A DNA stretch of 64,000 bases from Methylobacterium sp. WSM2598 (GCF_000379105.1 NZ_KB900609.1:7240939-7304938); one strand, 5' to 3'; shown: positions 18,222-27,095, counted from the stretch's first letter. Translations and numbers: made by a program. The notes: generated by a model from the sequence alone, not told the origin.

Positions 18222-19193
18222 TCACGCCTGCGCGGGGGCCGGCTCCCGCGTGACCGCGGCGCCGCGGTTGCGTCCGCGCGCGACGAGCAGCGTCAGGCCC
18301 GGGTGGCTCCGCCGCAGCCGGGCGGCCAGCGCCTCCGCCTCGGCGGCCGAGCCCAGGAGGGCGAAGCCGGTCGGCCCCCAGGAGCTCTGGCCGAAGCCGG
18401 CGATGCCGAGCGCCTCGATCTCCGCGAGGGCGGCGGCGACCGCGCGGCTGGCGAAGCGCCCGCCCTGATGGGGGGCGAAGTAGTCGCCGATGCGCCGCTG
18501 GATCTCGGTGATGCCGCGGCCGAAGGGCTCGATCGTGCCGGCGACGGCGGCGGGCAGCACCTGCATCAGCACGATGCGGCAGATCTCGGCCGCCTCCCCG
18601 GCCGGGAAGCGCGGCAGGGCCTGGAACGCGTGCCGCTCCTGCGCCCCGTGCACCCCGGTCTCGGCCGGATCGAGCAGGAGCAGGATCCGCCACGCCTCCG
18701 GGTAGGGCAGGCGCGCCACGATCGGCGGCGGGGCGCCGCCCGCGTCGCGCCCGCCATCCACGATCAGCCCGCCGGTGACGAAGGCCGCGAGGCCCACGCC
18801 CGAGCGGTTGCCCCGGTCGAGCGCGTCGGCGAACGCGGCCGGCGCGAAGGGCGCCCCGTGCAGGGCGGCGAGGCCGGCCGCGACGCTGAGCGCGAGCTGG
18901 GTGCCCGAGCCGAAGCCCGCATGGGCCGGGATGCCCGCGCGGAGCCGGAAGGCGCCCGCCGCCGGCACGCCGATCTGCCGGGCCGCCGCCTCGGCGTAGC
19001 GGCGGATGCGCTCGCGCTCCGGGGCGAGGGCGGCCCCGTCGGCCTCGACCGCGAGGTCGGGCGCGGCGGCGACGGTCAGGTCGATGGACGGCGCGTCCAC
19101 GGCGACGCCGATGCTGCCGAAGCGCCGGCCGAGGCCGCCGTGGAGATCAAGGAAGCCGAAATGCAGCCGGGCCGGCGCGTGCACCCGCACCAT
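18222..19193 (-). CDS. Beta-ribofuranosylaminobenzene 5'-phosphate synthase (ORF4)
   Basis: A 323-residue GHMP-fold enzyme that joins p-aminobenzoate to PRPP with loss of CO2, the first committed step of H4MPT synthesis. It shows VRVHAPARLHFGFLDLHG at the N-terminus, the GHMP loop IPAHAGFGSGTQLALSVAAG, and GFGQSSWGPTGFALL near the C-terminus. In M. extorquens orf4 was shown to encode this activity. The ATG at 19193 or the GTG next to it fits the family N-terminus; the frame is open far upstream without similarity. It heads the minus-strand H4MPT cluster and is divergent from fhcB. Confidence 0.93.
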   Translation of the reverse strand: MVRVHAPARLHFGFLDLHGGLGRRFGSIGVAVDAPSIDLTVAAAPDLAVEADGAALAPERERIRRYAEAAARQIGVPAAGAFRLRAGIPAHAGFGSGTQLALSVAAGLAALHGAPFAPAAFADALDRGNRSGVGLAAFVTGGLIVDGGRDAGGAPPPIVARLPYPEAWRILLLLDPAETGVHGAQERHAFQALPRFPAGEAAEICRIVLMQVLPAAVAGTIEPFGRGITEIQRRIGDYFAPHQGGRFASRAVAAALAEIEALGIAGFGQSSWGPTGFALLGSAAEAEALAARLRRSHPGLTLLVARGRNRGAAVTREPAPAQA

Positions 19194-19300
19194 CTCCCGC
19201 CCTGTGCCCGCCCGATCCGCCAACCCGAACCCCTGCCTGATCCCGCAGCCCGCCGAACCGGCCGGTCCCGCGAAGGGCCGGCGCGCGCGAGGGCGAATCC

Positions 19301-19323
19301 GGGACTCTGCAGCGCAGTGTCCC
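19301..19323. promoter_or_regulatory. Candidate operator in the orf4/fhcB divergent promoter region
   Basis: Within the 362-bp gap between the divergent orf4 and fhcB genes lies a 23-bp dyad: GGGAC-N-CTGC-NNN-GCAG-N-GTCCC. Its position would allow one regulator to control both H4MPT operons. The rest of the gap (19194-19555) has no gene that I can see. No regulator can be named. Confidence 0.4.
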
Positions 19324-19555
19324 ATACCGCGCCCCCGGAGGGCAACGCAGCTGCGCATGTGAAATTCGGCGGCCGCGCCGCCCGGACTTTCGGGGGGTCT
19401 TGCCTGCGCCGAGGGCGGGATGCAAACGTCGGCCGCGGCGCGGGGCAGACCGTGCCGCGGCATCCGCGCGAGGCGGCGACCGCGCGGGGCGGCGACCGAC
19501 GCCGCCGCGGATCCCTGCAGAGCCGGCGCGAGGCCGGCCAATCGGGCGAGGGCGG

Positions 19556-20629
19556 ATGACGGCCTGGGTGAAAGGGCAAGCGACGGATCCCGACGCGGCG
19601 CTCGCCGCGGCGGCCGATCTGCTGAGAGGCGCCCGGGCGCCCGTGGTGGCGGGCCTCGCGGCCGACGTGGCGGCGGTGCAGGCGGCGTTCCGTCTCGCGC
19701 GAGTCCTCGGCGCCTCCCTGGATCCGGCGGCCTCGGACGACCTCTACGCCGATCTCGGGGCGCTGGCCGCCGCCGGCACCATGGCGACCACGCCCGCCGA
19801 GGCGGTGGCGCGGGCCGACCTCGTGCTGGTGGTCGGCGACCGGGCCGCGGAGGCGCCGCTCCTCGCCGACCTCGCCGCCTCCGGCCCCAGCCGCGGCCGG
19901 GCCGCGGGGGCGGGCCGCAGCATCGTCTCGCTCGCCTCCGGCCAGGGGGCCGACTTCGCGTCCGGCGCGGCGGGGCTGCCCGCCGCGATCGGCCTGCTGC
20001 GCGCCCTGGTGGCCGGGCGGATCGGCGGCGCGGCGCCCCTCGCCGACCTCGCCGCCCGCCTGCGCGGCGCCCGCTACGCCGTGCTCCTCTACGATCCCGG
20101 CGAGGTCGGGGCACTCGGGTCCGAGATGCTGAGCGGCCTCGCCAAGGACCTCAACGAGGCGACCCGGGCCTTCGCCCTGCCCGTCGCGGGCGCGGATCAG
20201 GGCCGCGCGGTGACGCAGGTCGCCGCCTGGACCACCGCGCAGGGGCCGCGGGTCGGCTTCGGCCGCGCCCGCCCCGAGCACGATCCCTGGCGCTTCGACG
20301 CCGCCCGGCAGGCCCGCTCCGGCGAGATCGACGCGGCCCTCTGGCTCGCCGCCCTGCCGGCTCCCCGGCCCGCCTGGACCGCCGCGGTGCCGACCGTGGC
20401 CCTGCTCGGCGCCCCGCGCGGCGACGAGGCCGAGATCGTGCTCGCGGTGGGCGTGCCCGGGCAGAGCCACGGCGGCGCCCTCTGGCACCCGCGCCGGGCG
20501 GCGATCGCCTGGCACCCCGCCGCCGCGCCCGGTCCGGCGCCCTCCGCCGCCGCGGTGATCGGCGCCCTGCACGACCGCCTCGCGCCCGCCCCACCGCCCG
20601 TCACCCTGGAGCGCTCCGCCTCATGCTGA
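19556..20629 (+). CDS. fhcB: Formyltransferase/hydrolase complex subunit B (FwdB-like)
   Basis: A 357-residue homologue of formylmethanofuran dehydrogenase subunit B. In the bacterial Fhc complex this subunit lacks redox function, and the complex hydrolyses formyl-cofactor to formate. Seen here: DPDAALAAAADLLRGARAPVVAGL, DDLYADLGALAAAGTMATTP, ADLVLVVGDRA, and LYDPGEVGALGSEML. The protein is shorter than the archaeal molybdenum or tungsten enzyme and has no iron-sulfur motif. ATG 19556 was chosen because it precedes family sequence (MTAWVKGQATDPDAAL) with a GGCGAGGG ribosome-binding site. It overlaps fhcA by 7 bp. Confidence 0.92.
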   Translation: MTAWVKGQATDPDAALAAAADLLRGARAPVVAGLAADVAAVQAAFRLARVLGASLDPAASDDLYADLGALAAAGTMATTPAEAVARADLVLVVGDRAAEAPLLADLAASGPSRGRAAGAGRSIVSLASGQGADFASGAAGLPAAIGLLRALVAGRIGGAAPLADLAARLRGARYAVLLYDPGEVGALGSEMLSGLAKDLNEATRAFALPVAGADQGRAVTQVAAWTTAQGPRVGFGRARPEHDPWRFDAARQARSGEIDAALWLAALPAPRPAWTAAVPTVALLGAPRGDEAEIVLAVGVPGQSHGGALWHPRRAAIAWHPAAAPGPAPSAAAVIGALHDRLAPAPPPVTLERSASC

Positions 20630-22254
20630 CCCGTATCAGTGGCGGCCGGGTCGTCGATCCGACCGCCGGGCGCGACGCCGTCGGCGACGTCTGGATCGAG
20701 GACGGCCGCATCGTCGAGGCGCCCGACCGCGCCCCCGACGAGATCCTCGACGCCTCCGGCTGCGTGGTGATGGCCGGCGGCATCGAGGTGCACTCGCACA
20801 TCGCGGGCGGCAACGTGGTGCTCTCCCGCCTGCTGCTGCCGGAACTCGGCGTCGCCGAGGCCGGCGGGGCCGGGAGCCCGCACGGCTCGGGATCGGAGAT
20901 CGGCGCCCTGTACGCCCGGATGGGCTACACCACCGCCGTCGAGCCGGCGATGCCGCCCGTCAACGCCCTCGCGACCCAGCTCGAACTCGCCGACATCCCG
21001 CTCCTCGACCGGGGCGGGCTCTGCGTGATGGGCAACGACGACCACCTGCTCCAGCTCCTGCGCGACGGGGCCGGGCCGCAGGCGGTGCGCGACCTCGTGG
21101 CGCTCAACCTCGCCACGACGCGGGCGCTCGGCGTGAAGGTGATCAATGCGGGCGGGGCCGACGCCTTCAAGGACGGCGCCGTGCGCTTCGGCCTCGACGA
21201 CGAGGTGCCGGCCTACGGACTGACCTCGCGGCGGATCCTGACCGGGCTCCTCGACGCGGTCGAGGCGATCGGGGTGCCGCACCCGCTCCACGTCCATTGC
21301 AGCAATCTCGGCCTGCCGGGTGCCGACGACAGCTTCGTCGAGACCCTCGCGGCCGCCGAGGGGCGGCGCATCCACTTCGCGCACGCCCAGTTCTACGCCT
21401 ACGCGGCGGTCGATCCCCAGAACCCCCTCGGGGGCGGCTTCACCTCGGCGGCGCCGCGCCTCGCCGAGGCGATGGTCCGCCACCCCAACGCCACGCTGGA
21501 CGTCGGCCAGGTGGTGTTCGGGCAGACCTGCACGATCTCCCTCGACATCCTGCGCCAGTTCGCGGGCCGCAAGGGCGCGAGCCCGAGGAAGTGGATCGTC
21601 ACCGCGGGCGACGCGGAGGGCGGCGGCATCATCCCGTTCCGCTACCGCGACCGCGGCCCGACCTCCTCGCTGCAATTTGCCATCGGGCTCGAACTGATGC
21701 TGCTCTCGCCCGATCCCGAGCGCACGATCCTGACCACCGATCACCCGAATGGCGGGCCCTTCACGGCCTATCCGCGCATCCTCCACCTGCTGATGGACAA
21801 GGAGGAGCGCGACCGCGAGCTGGCGAGCCACCCCAAGGTCGCGGCGGAGCGCTCGGGCCTGCACGCGCTCACGCGCGAGTACGACCTCCTCGACGTGGCC
21901 AAGCTCACCCGCTCGGGGCCCGCCAAGCTCCTCGGCCTCACCGACCGCGGCCACCTGCGCCCCGGCGCGCGGGCCGACATCGCGGTCTACCGCGACGGGC
22001 GCGACCGGACGGCGATGTTCGGCAGGGCCCACCGGGTGTTCAAGGACGGGGTGGTGATCGTGGAGGACGGGGCCGTGGTGGCGGCGCGCGCGGGCCGCAC
22101 GCTCAGCGTCGCGGTCGAGGCGGATCCCGGCATGGCGCGGCGGACCGACGCCTACCTGCAGGGGCGGTTCGGCGCCGGGCTCGACAGCTTCTCGGTGCCG
22201 GACGAGGCCTTCGCGGCGCGCGAGACCTTCGAGAGCGTGGGGCTGCGGGGCTGA
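20623..22254 (+). CDS. fhcA: Formyltransferase/hydrolase complex subunit A (amidohydrolase fold)
   Basis: A 543-residue FwdA homologue: the hydrolase of the Fhc complex, which releases formate from the formylated methanofuran analogue. It shows the amidohydrolase HxH metal motif in MAGGIEVHSHIAGG, further likely metal ligands in PLHVHCSNLGLPG and IHFAHAQFYAY, and ILTTDHPNGGPFTAYPR. ATG 20623 lies inside the end of fhcB (TCATGCTGAC), so it is translationally coupled to fhcB. fhcD follows after a 2-bp gap. Confidence 0.96.
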   Translation: MLTRISGGRVVDPTAGRDAVGDVWIEDGRIVEAPDRAPDEILDASGCVVMAGGIEVHSHIAGGNVVLSRLLLPELGVAEAGGAGSPHGSGSEIGALYARMGYTTAVEPAMPPVNALATQLELADIPLLDRGGLCVMGNDDHLLQLLRDGAGPQAVRDLVALNLATTRALGVKVINAGGADAFKDGAVRFGLDDEVPAYGLTSRRILTGLLDAVEAIGVPHPLHVHCSNLGLPGADDSFVETLAAAEGRRIHFAHAQFYAYAAVDPQNPLGGGFTSAAPRLAEAMVRHPNATLDVGQVVFGQTCTISLDILRQFAGRKGASPRKWIVTAGDAEGGGIIPFRYRDRGPTSSLQFAIGLELMLLSPDPERTILTTDHPNGGPFTAYPRILHLLMDKEERDRELASHPKVAAERSGLHALTREYDLLDVAKLTRSGPAKLLGLTDRGHLRPGARADIAVYRDGRDRTAMFGRAHRVFKDGVVIVEDGAVVAARAGRTLSVAVEADPGMARRTDAYLQGRFGAGLDSFSVPDEAFAARETFESVGLRG

Positions 22255-22256
22255 CC

Positions 22257-23189
22257 ATGGCGGACCTCACACTCCACGGCATCCGGGTCGAGGACACCTT
22301 CGCGGAGGCGTTCGACATGGCGGGCACGGCCCTCGTGCTCACCGCCGACACGCCCGAATGGGCGATGATCGCCGCCACCACCATGACGGGCTTCGCCACC
22401 TCGGTGATCGGCTGCGGGGCCGAGGCCGGGATCGACGCGGTGCTCGCCCCCGAGGCGACGCCCGACGGGCGGCCCGGCGTGCGGGTGCTGCTCTTCGGCT
22501 TCGACGCGGGGGGCCTGAAGAGCCAGCTCCTCAAGCGGGTCGGGCAATGCGTGCTGACCTCGCCGGGCAGCGCGGCCTATGCGGGGATCGCCTGGGACGA
22601 TCCGCACCGGGGCAAGGCGATCAAGCTCGGCGGCGCGATCCAGATGTTCGGCGACGGCTTCTCGGTCGCCAAGCGCGTCGGCGGCCGGCGCTTCTGGCGC
22701 ACGCCGGTGATGGACGGCGAGTTCCTCTGCGAGCACTCCGTCCCGACCATCGAGGGGGCGGTCGGCGGCGGCAACCTGCTGTTCCTCGGCCGCGCCCACG
22801 CGGACACGCTGAGGGTGGCGGAGATCGCGGTGGCGGCGGCGCGCGGCGTCCCGGACGTGATCCTGCCCTTCCCGGGCGGCATCGTGCGCTCGGGCTCCAA
22901 GGTCGGCGCGCGCACCAAGGGCATGATGGCCTCCACCAACGACGCCTATTGCCCGACCCTGAAGGGGCGCGCGGGCTCGGCCCTGCCGCCCGAGGTCAAC
23001 GTGGTGCTGGAGATCGTGATCGACGGGCTCTCGGCGGGGGCGATCGCGCGCGCGATGCGGGCCGCGCTCCACGCGGCGACGGCGGCGGGCCGCGACCTCG
23101 GCCTCGTGGCGGTCACGGCGGGCAATTACGGCGGCAATCTCGGCCGCCACCACTTCCATCTCCGGGACCTTCTCGAGGCGGCGGCATGA
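22257..23189 (+). CDS. fhcD: Formylmethanofuran:H4MPT formyltransferase (complex subunit D)
   Basis: A 310-residue Ftr homologue that moves the formyl group from formyl-H4MPT to the methanofuran analogue held in the Fhc complex. Family blocks are LHGIRVEDTFAEAFDM, MTGFATSVIGCGAEAGID, CVLTSPGSAAYAGI, KLGGAIQMFGDGF and NYGGNLGRHHFHLRDLL. The start ATG at 22257 lies 2 bp after the fhcA stop. It overlaps fhcC by 4 bp (ATGA), so all four fhc genes form one tight operon. Confidence 0.97.
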   Translation: MADLTLHGIRVEDTFAEAFDMAGTALVLTADTPEWAMIAATTMTGFATSVIGCGAEAGIDAVLAPEATPDGRPGVRVLLFGFDAGGLKSQLLKRVGQCVLTSPGSAAYAGIAWDDPHRGKAIKLGGAIQMFGDGFSVAKRVGGRRFWRTPVMDGEFLCEHSVPTIEGAVGGGNLLFLGRAHADTLRVAEIAVAAARGVPDVILPFPGGIVRSGSKVGARTKGMMASTNDAYCPTLKGRAGSALPPEVNVVLEIVIDGLSAGAIARAMRAALHAATAAGRDLGLVAVTAGNYGGNLGRHHFHLRDLLEAAA

Positions 23190-23983
23190 GCGTCCTCACC
23201 CTCCGCCAGGCGCCGCCGGAGCGGCTCGACCTCTCGGGCCTCACGCCCGCCCGCCTCGCGGGCCTCGGCGAGGCCGAGGCGGCGCGGCTGCCGATCGGCA
23301 CGAGCCGGCTCGGCCTCAGCCTCGGCGACTGCTTCGCGCTCGCCCTCGACGGGACCGACACGCTGCGGATCGTCGGCGGCTCGGAGCGGCTCGACCAGGT
23401 CGGCGCCGGCCTGAGCGCGGGCGCGATCGAGGTCGAGGGCGATGTCGGGCAGCGCCTCGGCGCCGGCATGACCGGCGGCGCGATCCGGGTCTCCGGTTCG
23501 GCGGGTCCCTTCGCCGGGACGGGCGCCAGGGGCGGCACGATCACGATCGCGGGCGACGCGGGCGAGAGCGCGGGCGGCGCCCTGCACGGGGCGATGGGCG
23601 GCCTCGACGGGGCGACCCTGGTGATCGGCGGCCGGGCGGGCGACCGCCTCGGCGACCGGATGCGGGCCGGGCTGATCGTGGCCGAGTCCGCCGGAGCGCT
23701 GGCGGGGTCGCGGATGATCGCCGGCACGATCGTGGCGGGCGCGATCGGCGACCATCCGGGCTACGGCATGCGCCGGGGCACGCTCCTGGTCGAGCGCCAC
23801 GGCGCCCTGCTGCCGACCTTCGTCGACACGGGCGCCCAGGACCTCGTCTTCGTGCGGCTGCTCGCCCGGGCGCTGGAGCCGGTCTCGGCGCGCTTCGCGG
23901 CCCTCGCCCGCGCGCGGCTCGGGCGGCGCGCCGGGGACCTCGCGACGCTCGGCAAGGGCGAGTTGCTGACGCCGCTCGGGTGA
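23186..23983 (+). CDS. fhcC: Formyltransferase/hydrolase complex subunit C
   Basis: A 265-residue FwdC homologue, a structural subunit of the Fhc complex. It forms a right-handed beta-helix, seen as repeated G-rich turns: GAGLSAGAIEVEGDVGQRLG, AGMTGGAIRVSGSAGPFAG, ARGGTITIAGDAGE, and related copies. It is also related to the C-terminal domain of glutamate synthase. It is the last gene of the fhcBADC operon; the convergent LysR gene begins 20 bp on. Confidence 0.95.
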   Translation: MSVLTLRQAPPERLDLSGLTPARLAGLGEAEAARLPIGTSRLGLSLGDCFALALDGTDTLRIVGGSERLDQVGAGLSAGAIEVEGDVGQRLGAGMTGGAIRVSGSAGPFAGTGARGGTITIAGDAGESAGGALHGAMGGLDGATLVIGGRAGDRLGDRMRAGLIVAESAGALAGSRMIAGTIVAGAIGDHPGYGMRRGTLLVERHGALLPTFVDTGAQDLVFVRLLARALEPVSARFAALARARLGRRAGDLATLGKGELLTPLG

Positions 23984-24003
23984 CGCGCGCCGGGCCCGCG
24001 CGG

Positions 24004-24897
24004 CTAAGGCGCCTCCCCGGCGCAATAGGCCTCCAGCCCCTCGGCCAGCGCGTCGAAGGCGACGCGGTAGCGCCGGAGGGCGCGCAGGTCCTCGTGCATG
24101 ACCACGAAGGTCGGCAGATCCCAGCCGATCTCCGGCAGGACCGGGACGAGATCGGGCTCGCGGGCGGCGAGCCCCGCCTGGCAGACCCCGATGCCGAACC
24201 CGGCCCGGACCGCCGCGAGCTGCGCGAGCGCGCTGTCGCTGCGCCACGCGAACCGGCTCCGGTCGAGGGGCACTCCCCCGATCCGGACGTCGCGCAGGAA
24301 GGCGGTCTCGGCGTCGAAGCCGATCAGGCTGTGGCCCGCGAGGGCGGCGACGGAGGCGGGCGCGCCCCGCCGCGCCAGGTAGCGGCGATGGGCGTGGAGG
24401 CCGAGGCGCACGGTCCCGACCTTCCGGGCGAGCAGCGCCCCCTGCGCCGGCGGGGTCATCCGCACGGCGATGTCGGCGTCGCGGCGCAGGAGATCCTGCA
24501 CCCGGTCGGACAGGACGAGTTCGAGGATGAGCGCGGGGTGCGCCTCGTGCAGGCGGGCGAGGATCGGCGGCAGCACCGCCCCGCCCACCACCTCGGAGGC
24601 GGTGATCCGCACCGTCCCGGCCACCCCCTCCCCCGCCGCCGTCACGGTGCGCGCCAGGGCGGCCGCCGCGGCCCGCAGGGCCTGGGCGTGCGGGCGCAGG
24701 GCCAGCCCCGCCTCGGTCGGGAGCAGCCCCGCCGGCGAGCGGGTGAACAGCACCACGCCGAGCGCCGCCTCCAGGGCCGCGATCTGCCGGCCGACCGTCG
24801 GCTGCGTCAGGCCGAGCGCCCGGGCCGCGCCCGAGAGGGAGCCCTCTTCCAGCACCGCCAGCGCCGCGCGGCAATGGTCCCAGCTCGGCTCCGCCAT
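24004..24897 (-). CDS. LysR-family transcriptional regulator
   Basis: A 297-residue regulator. Residues 1-60 are the winged helix-turn-helix (LEEGSLSGAARALGLTQPTV GRQI region); the rest is the ligand-binding domain (VAGTVRITASEVVGG, LRRDADIAVRM). LysR proteins usually activate a divergent target in response to a small molecule and repress themselves. The divergent SDR gene 88 bp away is the likely target. The start ATG at 24897 sits inside a near-perfect palindrome, so self-repression at this site is plausible. Confidence 0.92.
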   Translation of the reverse strand: MAEPSWDHCRAALAVLEEGSLSGAARALGLTQPTVGRQIAALEAALGVVLFTRSPAGLLPTEAGLALRPHAQALRAAAAALARTVTAAGEGVAGTVRITASEVVGGAVLPPILARLHEAHPALILELVLSDRVQDLLRRDADIAVRMTPPAQGALLARKVGTVRLGLHAHRRYLARRGAPASVAALAGHSLIGFDAETAFLRDVRIGGVPLDRSRFAWRSDSALAQLAAVRAGFGIGVCQAGLAAREPDLVPVLPEIGWDLPTFVVMHEDLRALRRYRVAFDALAEGLEAYCAGEAP

Positions 24898-24914
24898 ACG
24901 ATTTCGTATAGCGG
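24891..24914. promoter_or_regulatory. 24-bp palindrome overlapping the LysR start codon
   Basis: On the minus strand it reads CCGC-T-ATACGA-AA-TCGTAT-G-GCGG: arms CCGC/GCGG and ATACGA/TCGTAT match perfectly. The ATG of the LysR gene is part of the right arm (TCGTATG). The position suits an autoregulatory operator that also faces the divergent SDR gene. Confidence 0.6.
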
Positions 24915-24985
24915 CCCGCCGCCTTTCCGCAATTCCCGGATGCGTCCGGCTCTGCGATCGTGCCCCCGTCAGCGATGAGGAGCGG

Positions 24986-26005
24986 ATGATGGGCGGGACG
25001 AGGGAAGCCCTGGTGCTGGGGGCGACCGGCGGCGTCGGCGGGGCGGTGGCGCGGCGGCTCCTGGCCGGCGGCTGGCGGGTGCGGGCCCTGCACCGGGACC
25101 CGGAGCGGGTGCGGCGCGCGGGCGACGGCCTCGCCTGGATCCCGGGCGATGCCCGCGACGCCGCGCGCGTGACCGAGGCGGCGCGCGGCACCGCCCTCGT
25201 CGTCCACGCGGTGAACCCGCCCGGCTACCGCGACTGGGACCGGCTCGTTTTGCCGATGCTGGAGGCGAGCCTCGTGGCCACCCGGGCGGCGGGCGCGCGC
25301 CTGCTGCTTCCGGGCAACGTCTACAATTACGGCCCCGACGCCTTCCCGCACCCGGACGAGGACGCGCCCCAGCACCCGCTCACCCGCAAGGGCGCGATCC
25401 GGGTCGCGATGGAGCGCCGGCTCGCCGAGGCGGCGGCGGCGGGGGTGCGCAGCCTCGTCGTGCGGGCGGGCGACGTGTTCGGCCCCGGCATGACCGGCAA
25501 TTCCTGGTTCGCGCTGTTCGCGCAGCGGGGCCGGCCGGTGCGGCGGCTGTGGTATCCCGGCCCGGGCGGCATCGGCCACCAATGGGCCTACCTGCCCGAC
25601 CTCGCCGAGACCATGGTGCGGCTGGCCGAGCGGGAGGCGGACCTGCCCGCCTTCGCGCGCTTCCACACGCGGGGGCATTGGGACGCGGACGGCACCCGGA
25701 TGGCGGCGGCGATCGCCCGCGCGCTCGGGCGCGAGCGGCTGCCGGTCCACCGGGTGCCCTGGGCGCTCACCCGTCCCGCCGCGCCCTTCGTGCCCTTCCT
25801 GCGGGAGGTGCGGGAGATGCTGTATCTCTGGAACGCGCCCCTGCGGCTCGACAATGCCCGCTTGGTGGCGGCGCTCGGGGCGGAGCCGCACACGCCGCTC
25901 GACCGGGCCGTGGCGGCGACGCTCGCGGATCTCGGCGCCGCGGGCGCCGGGCAGGGTCTGAAACCGACCCGTCCGCTCCCCGTCTCCCGGATGCCCTTGC
26001 GCTGA
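24986..26005 (+). CDS. NAD(P)-binding epimerase/dehydratase-like SDR
   Basis: A 339-residue extended-type short-chain dehydrogenase relative. The nucleotide loop is GATGGVGG (residues 12-19), with PGNVYNYGPDAFPH following. The usual catalytic Tyr-x-x-x-Lys is not evident: the expected place reads HPLTRKG, so activity may differ or be lost. AGGAG lies 5-9 bp upstream of the tandem ATGs at 24986 and 24989. It is divergent from the LysR gene, probably its regulator. The substrate is unknown. Confidence 0.8.
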   Translation: MMGGTREALVLGATGGVGGAVARRLLAGGWRVRALHRDPERVRRAGDGLAWIPGDARDAARVTEAARGTALVVHAVNPPGYRDWDRLVLPMLEASLVATRAAGARLLLPGNVYNYGPDAFPHPDEDAPQHPLTRKGAIRVAMERRLAEAAAAGVRSLVVRAGDVFGPGMTGNSWFALFAQRGRPVRRLWYPGPGGIGHQWAYLPDLAETMVRLAEREADLPAFARFHTRGHWDADGTRMAAAIARALGRERLPVHRVPWALTRPAAPFVPFLREVREMLYLWNAPLRLDNARLVAALGAEPHTPLDRAVAATLADLGAAGAGQGLKPTRPLPVSRMPLR

Positions 26006-26047
26006 GGCTCCGCCCGTCCGGGACGGCGGGGACCCCGGACCCGTCCC

Positions 26048-26413
26048 TCAGTTCACGCTGGCCCGGTAGCAGCGGATCTCGGCCTCGGCCTGGGCGCGGC
26101 GCAGCTCCGCGACCTTGTCGTCGAACAGCTTGGTCGAGCGGAACTCGTTGGCGCGCTGGCCGATGCCCTGGCGCATCGACAGGATCGTCGAGGCCTGCAC
26201 GTACTTGTCGTAGGGCAGGATGGCGGCGATCGCGTCGATCGAGCAGGCGCATTTCTGCAGCGCGTCGCGGGTCTGCCCGTTCGCCGCCATGCAGCCGAAG
26301 ACGTAATCGGCCCGCGCCTCGGTCGGGTAATCGTTGTCGTCGGCCAGGGCCGGCACCAGCCCCGCCAGCAGGGCGCCCGCGCCGAGCGCCCCCTTAACCC
26401 ACGCTCGGTTCAT
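26048..26413 (-). CDS. Small secreted protein, unknown, 3' of the pqq cluster
   Basis: A 121-residue protein with a signal peptide (MNRAWVKGALGAGALLAGLV, cleavage near ALA-DD) and four cysteines, three of them in CMAANGQTRDALQKCACSID. It overlaps the end of the preceding gene by 20 bp and so belongs to the pqqCDE transcript. I do not recognise a domain. A periplasmic role linked to PQQ or methanol oxidation is inferred from position only. Confidence 0.7.
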   Translation of the reverse strand: MNRAWVKGALGAGALLAGLVPALADDNDYPTEARADYVFGCMAANGQTRDALQKCACSIDAIAAILPYDKYVQASTILSMRQGIGQRANEFRSTKLFDDKVAELRRAQAEAEIRCYRASVN

Positions 26414-27095
26414 ACGTCACCGTCTCCTGCAGGAGCTTGCCGCCCTCCGGGCCCGGCGCCTCGACGTCGATCGAGACGATCTCGCCCGGCACCGCGGGCG
26501 ACAGCACGAACGTGTAGGTGAGGCTATCGAAGCCGCGCAGCTTGTCCTTCACGGGGTCGTTCACGAAGGGCCGCAGCACCACCCGCCAGCCGGGCCGCTT
26601 CTCGCCCCCGACCTCGACCTCGGTCGGGGTCGCCGGGCCGCCCTCGCGCATCGCCTTGCGCAGCCCGTTCTTCAGGTAGCGGGGATTGCCCTGCAGCGCC
26701 TTGGCGATGTCGAGGACGTGGTATTCGAGGAACTGCGCCAGGAGCGGGTTCCCGGTCATGTTCTCGTAATGGGCGGTCGGCAGCCGGCGCTCGCCCGTGA
26801 AGGCCTCGATGGTCAGGTTGCGGCTGTCGGGCCCCGACCCGGCCGCCACCGTCTCGACGATCCGGTCCTCGATCGGCGCGCCGAAGGGGCCGTCCTTGAT
26901 GCCGCTGAAGCGGGTGTAGCGGTAGGTGATGCGGCTGCCCGCCGGCGCGGCGGCGAAGTGCTTGCCCTCGAACAGCAGGTCGACGGCGCTCGGCGCGGCC
27001 TCCCGCGCCGCCGCGGCCGCTGCGGGCGGCGGCGCCGGCTGCGCCAGCGCGGGCGTCGCGGCCAGGAGCAGGCCGCAGAGGAAAGCGGGTCTCAC
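26394..27095 (-). CDS. Secreted protein, unknown, coupled to pqqE
   Basis: A 233-residue protein with a signal peptide (MRPAFLCGLLLAATPALAQ). The mature part includes AVDLLFEGKHFAAAPAGSRI, ITYRYTRFSG and GKLLQETVTYEPSVG, which reads like a beta-rich periplasmic protein. The start is a GTG at 27095 overlapping the TGA of pqqE (GTGA), so translation is coupled. I do not recognise the family. The context suggests it acts with PQQ enzymes in the periplasm. Confidence 0.72.
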   Translation of the reverse strand: MRPAFLCGLLLAATPALAQPAPPPAAAAAAREAAPSAVDLLFEGKHFAAAPAGSRITYRYTRFSGIKDGPFGAPIEDRIVETVAAGSGPDSRNLTIEAFTGERRLPTAHYENMTGNPLLAQFLEYHVLDIAKALQGNPRYLKNGLRKAMREGGPATPTEVEVGGEKRPGWRVVLRPFVNDPVKDKLRGFDSLTYTFVLSPAVPGEIVSIDVEAPGPEGGKLLQETVTYEPSVG

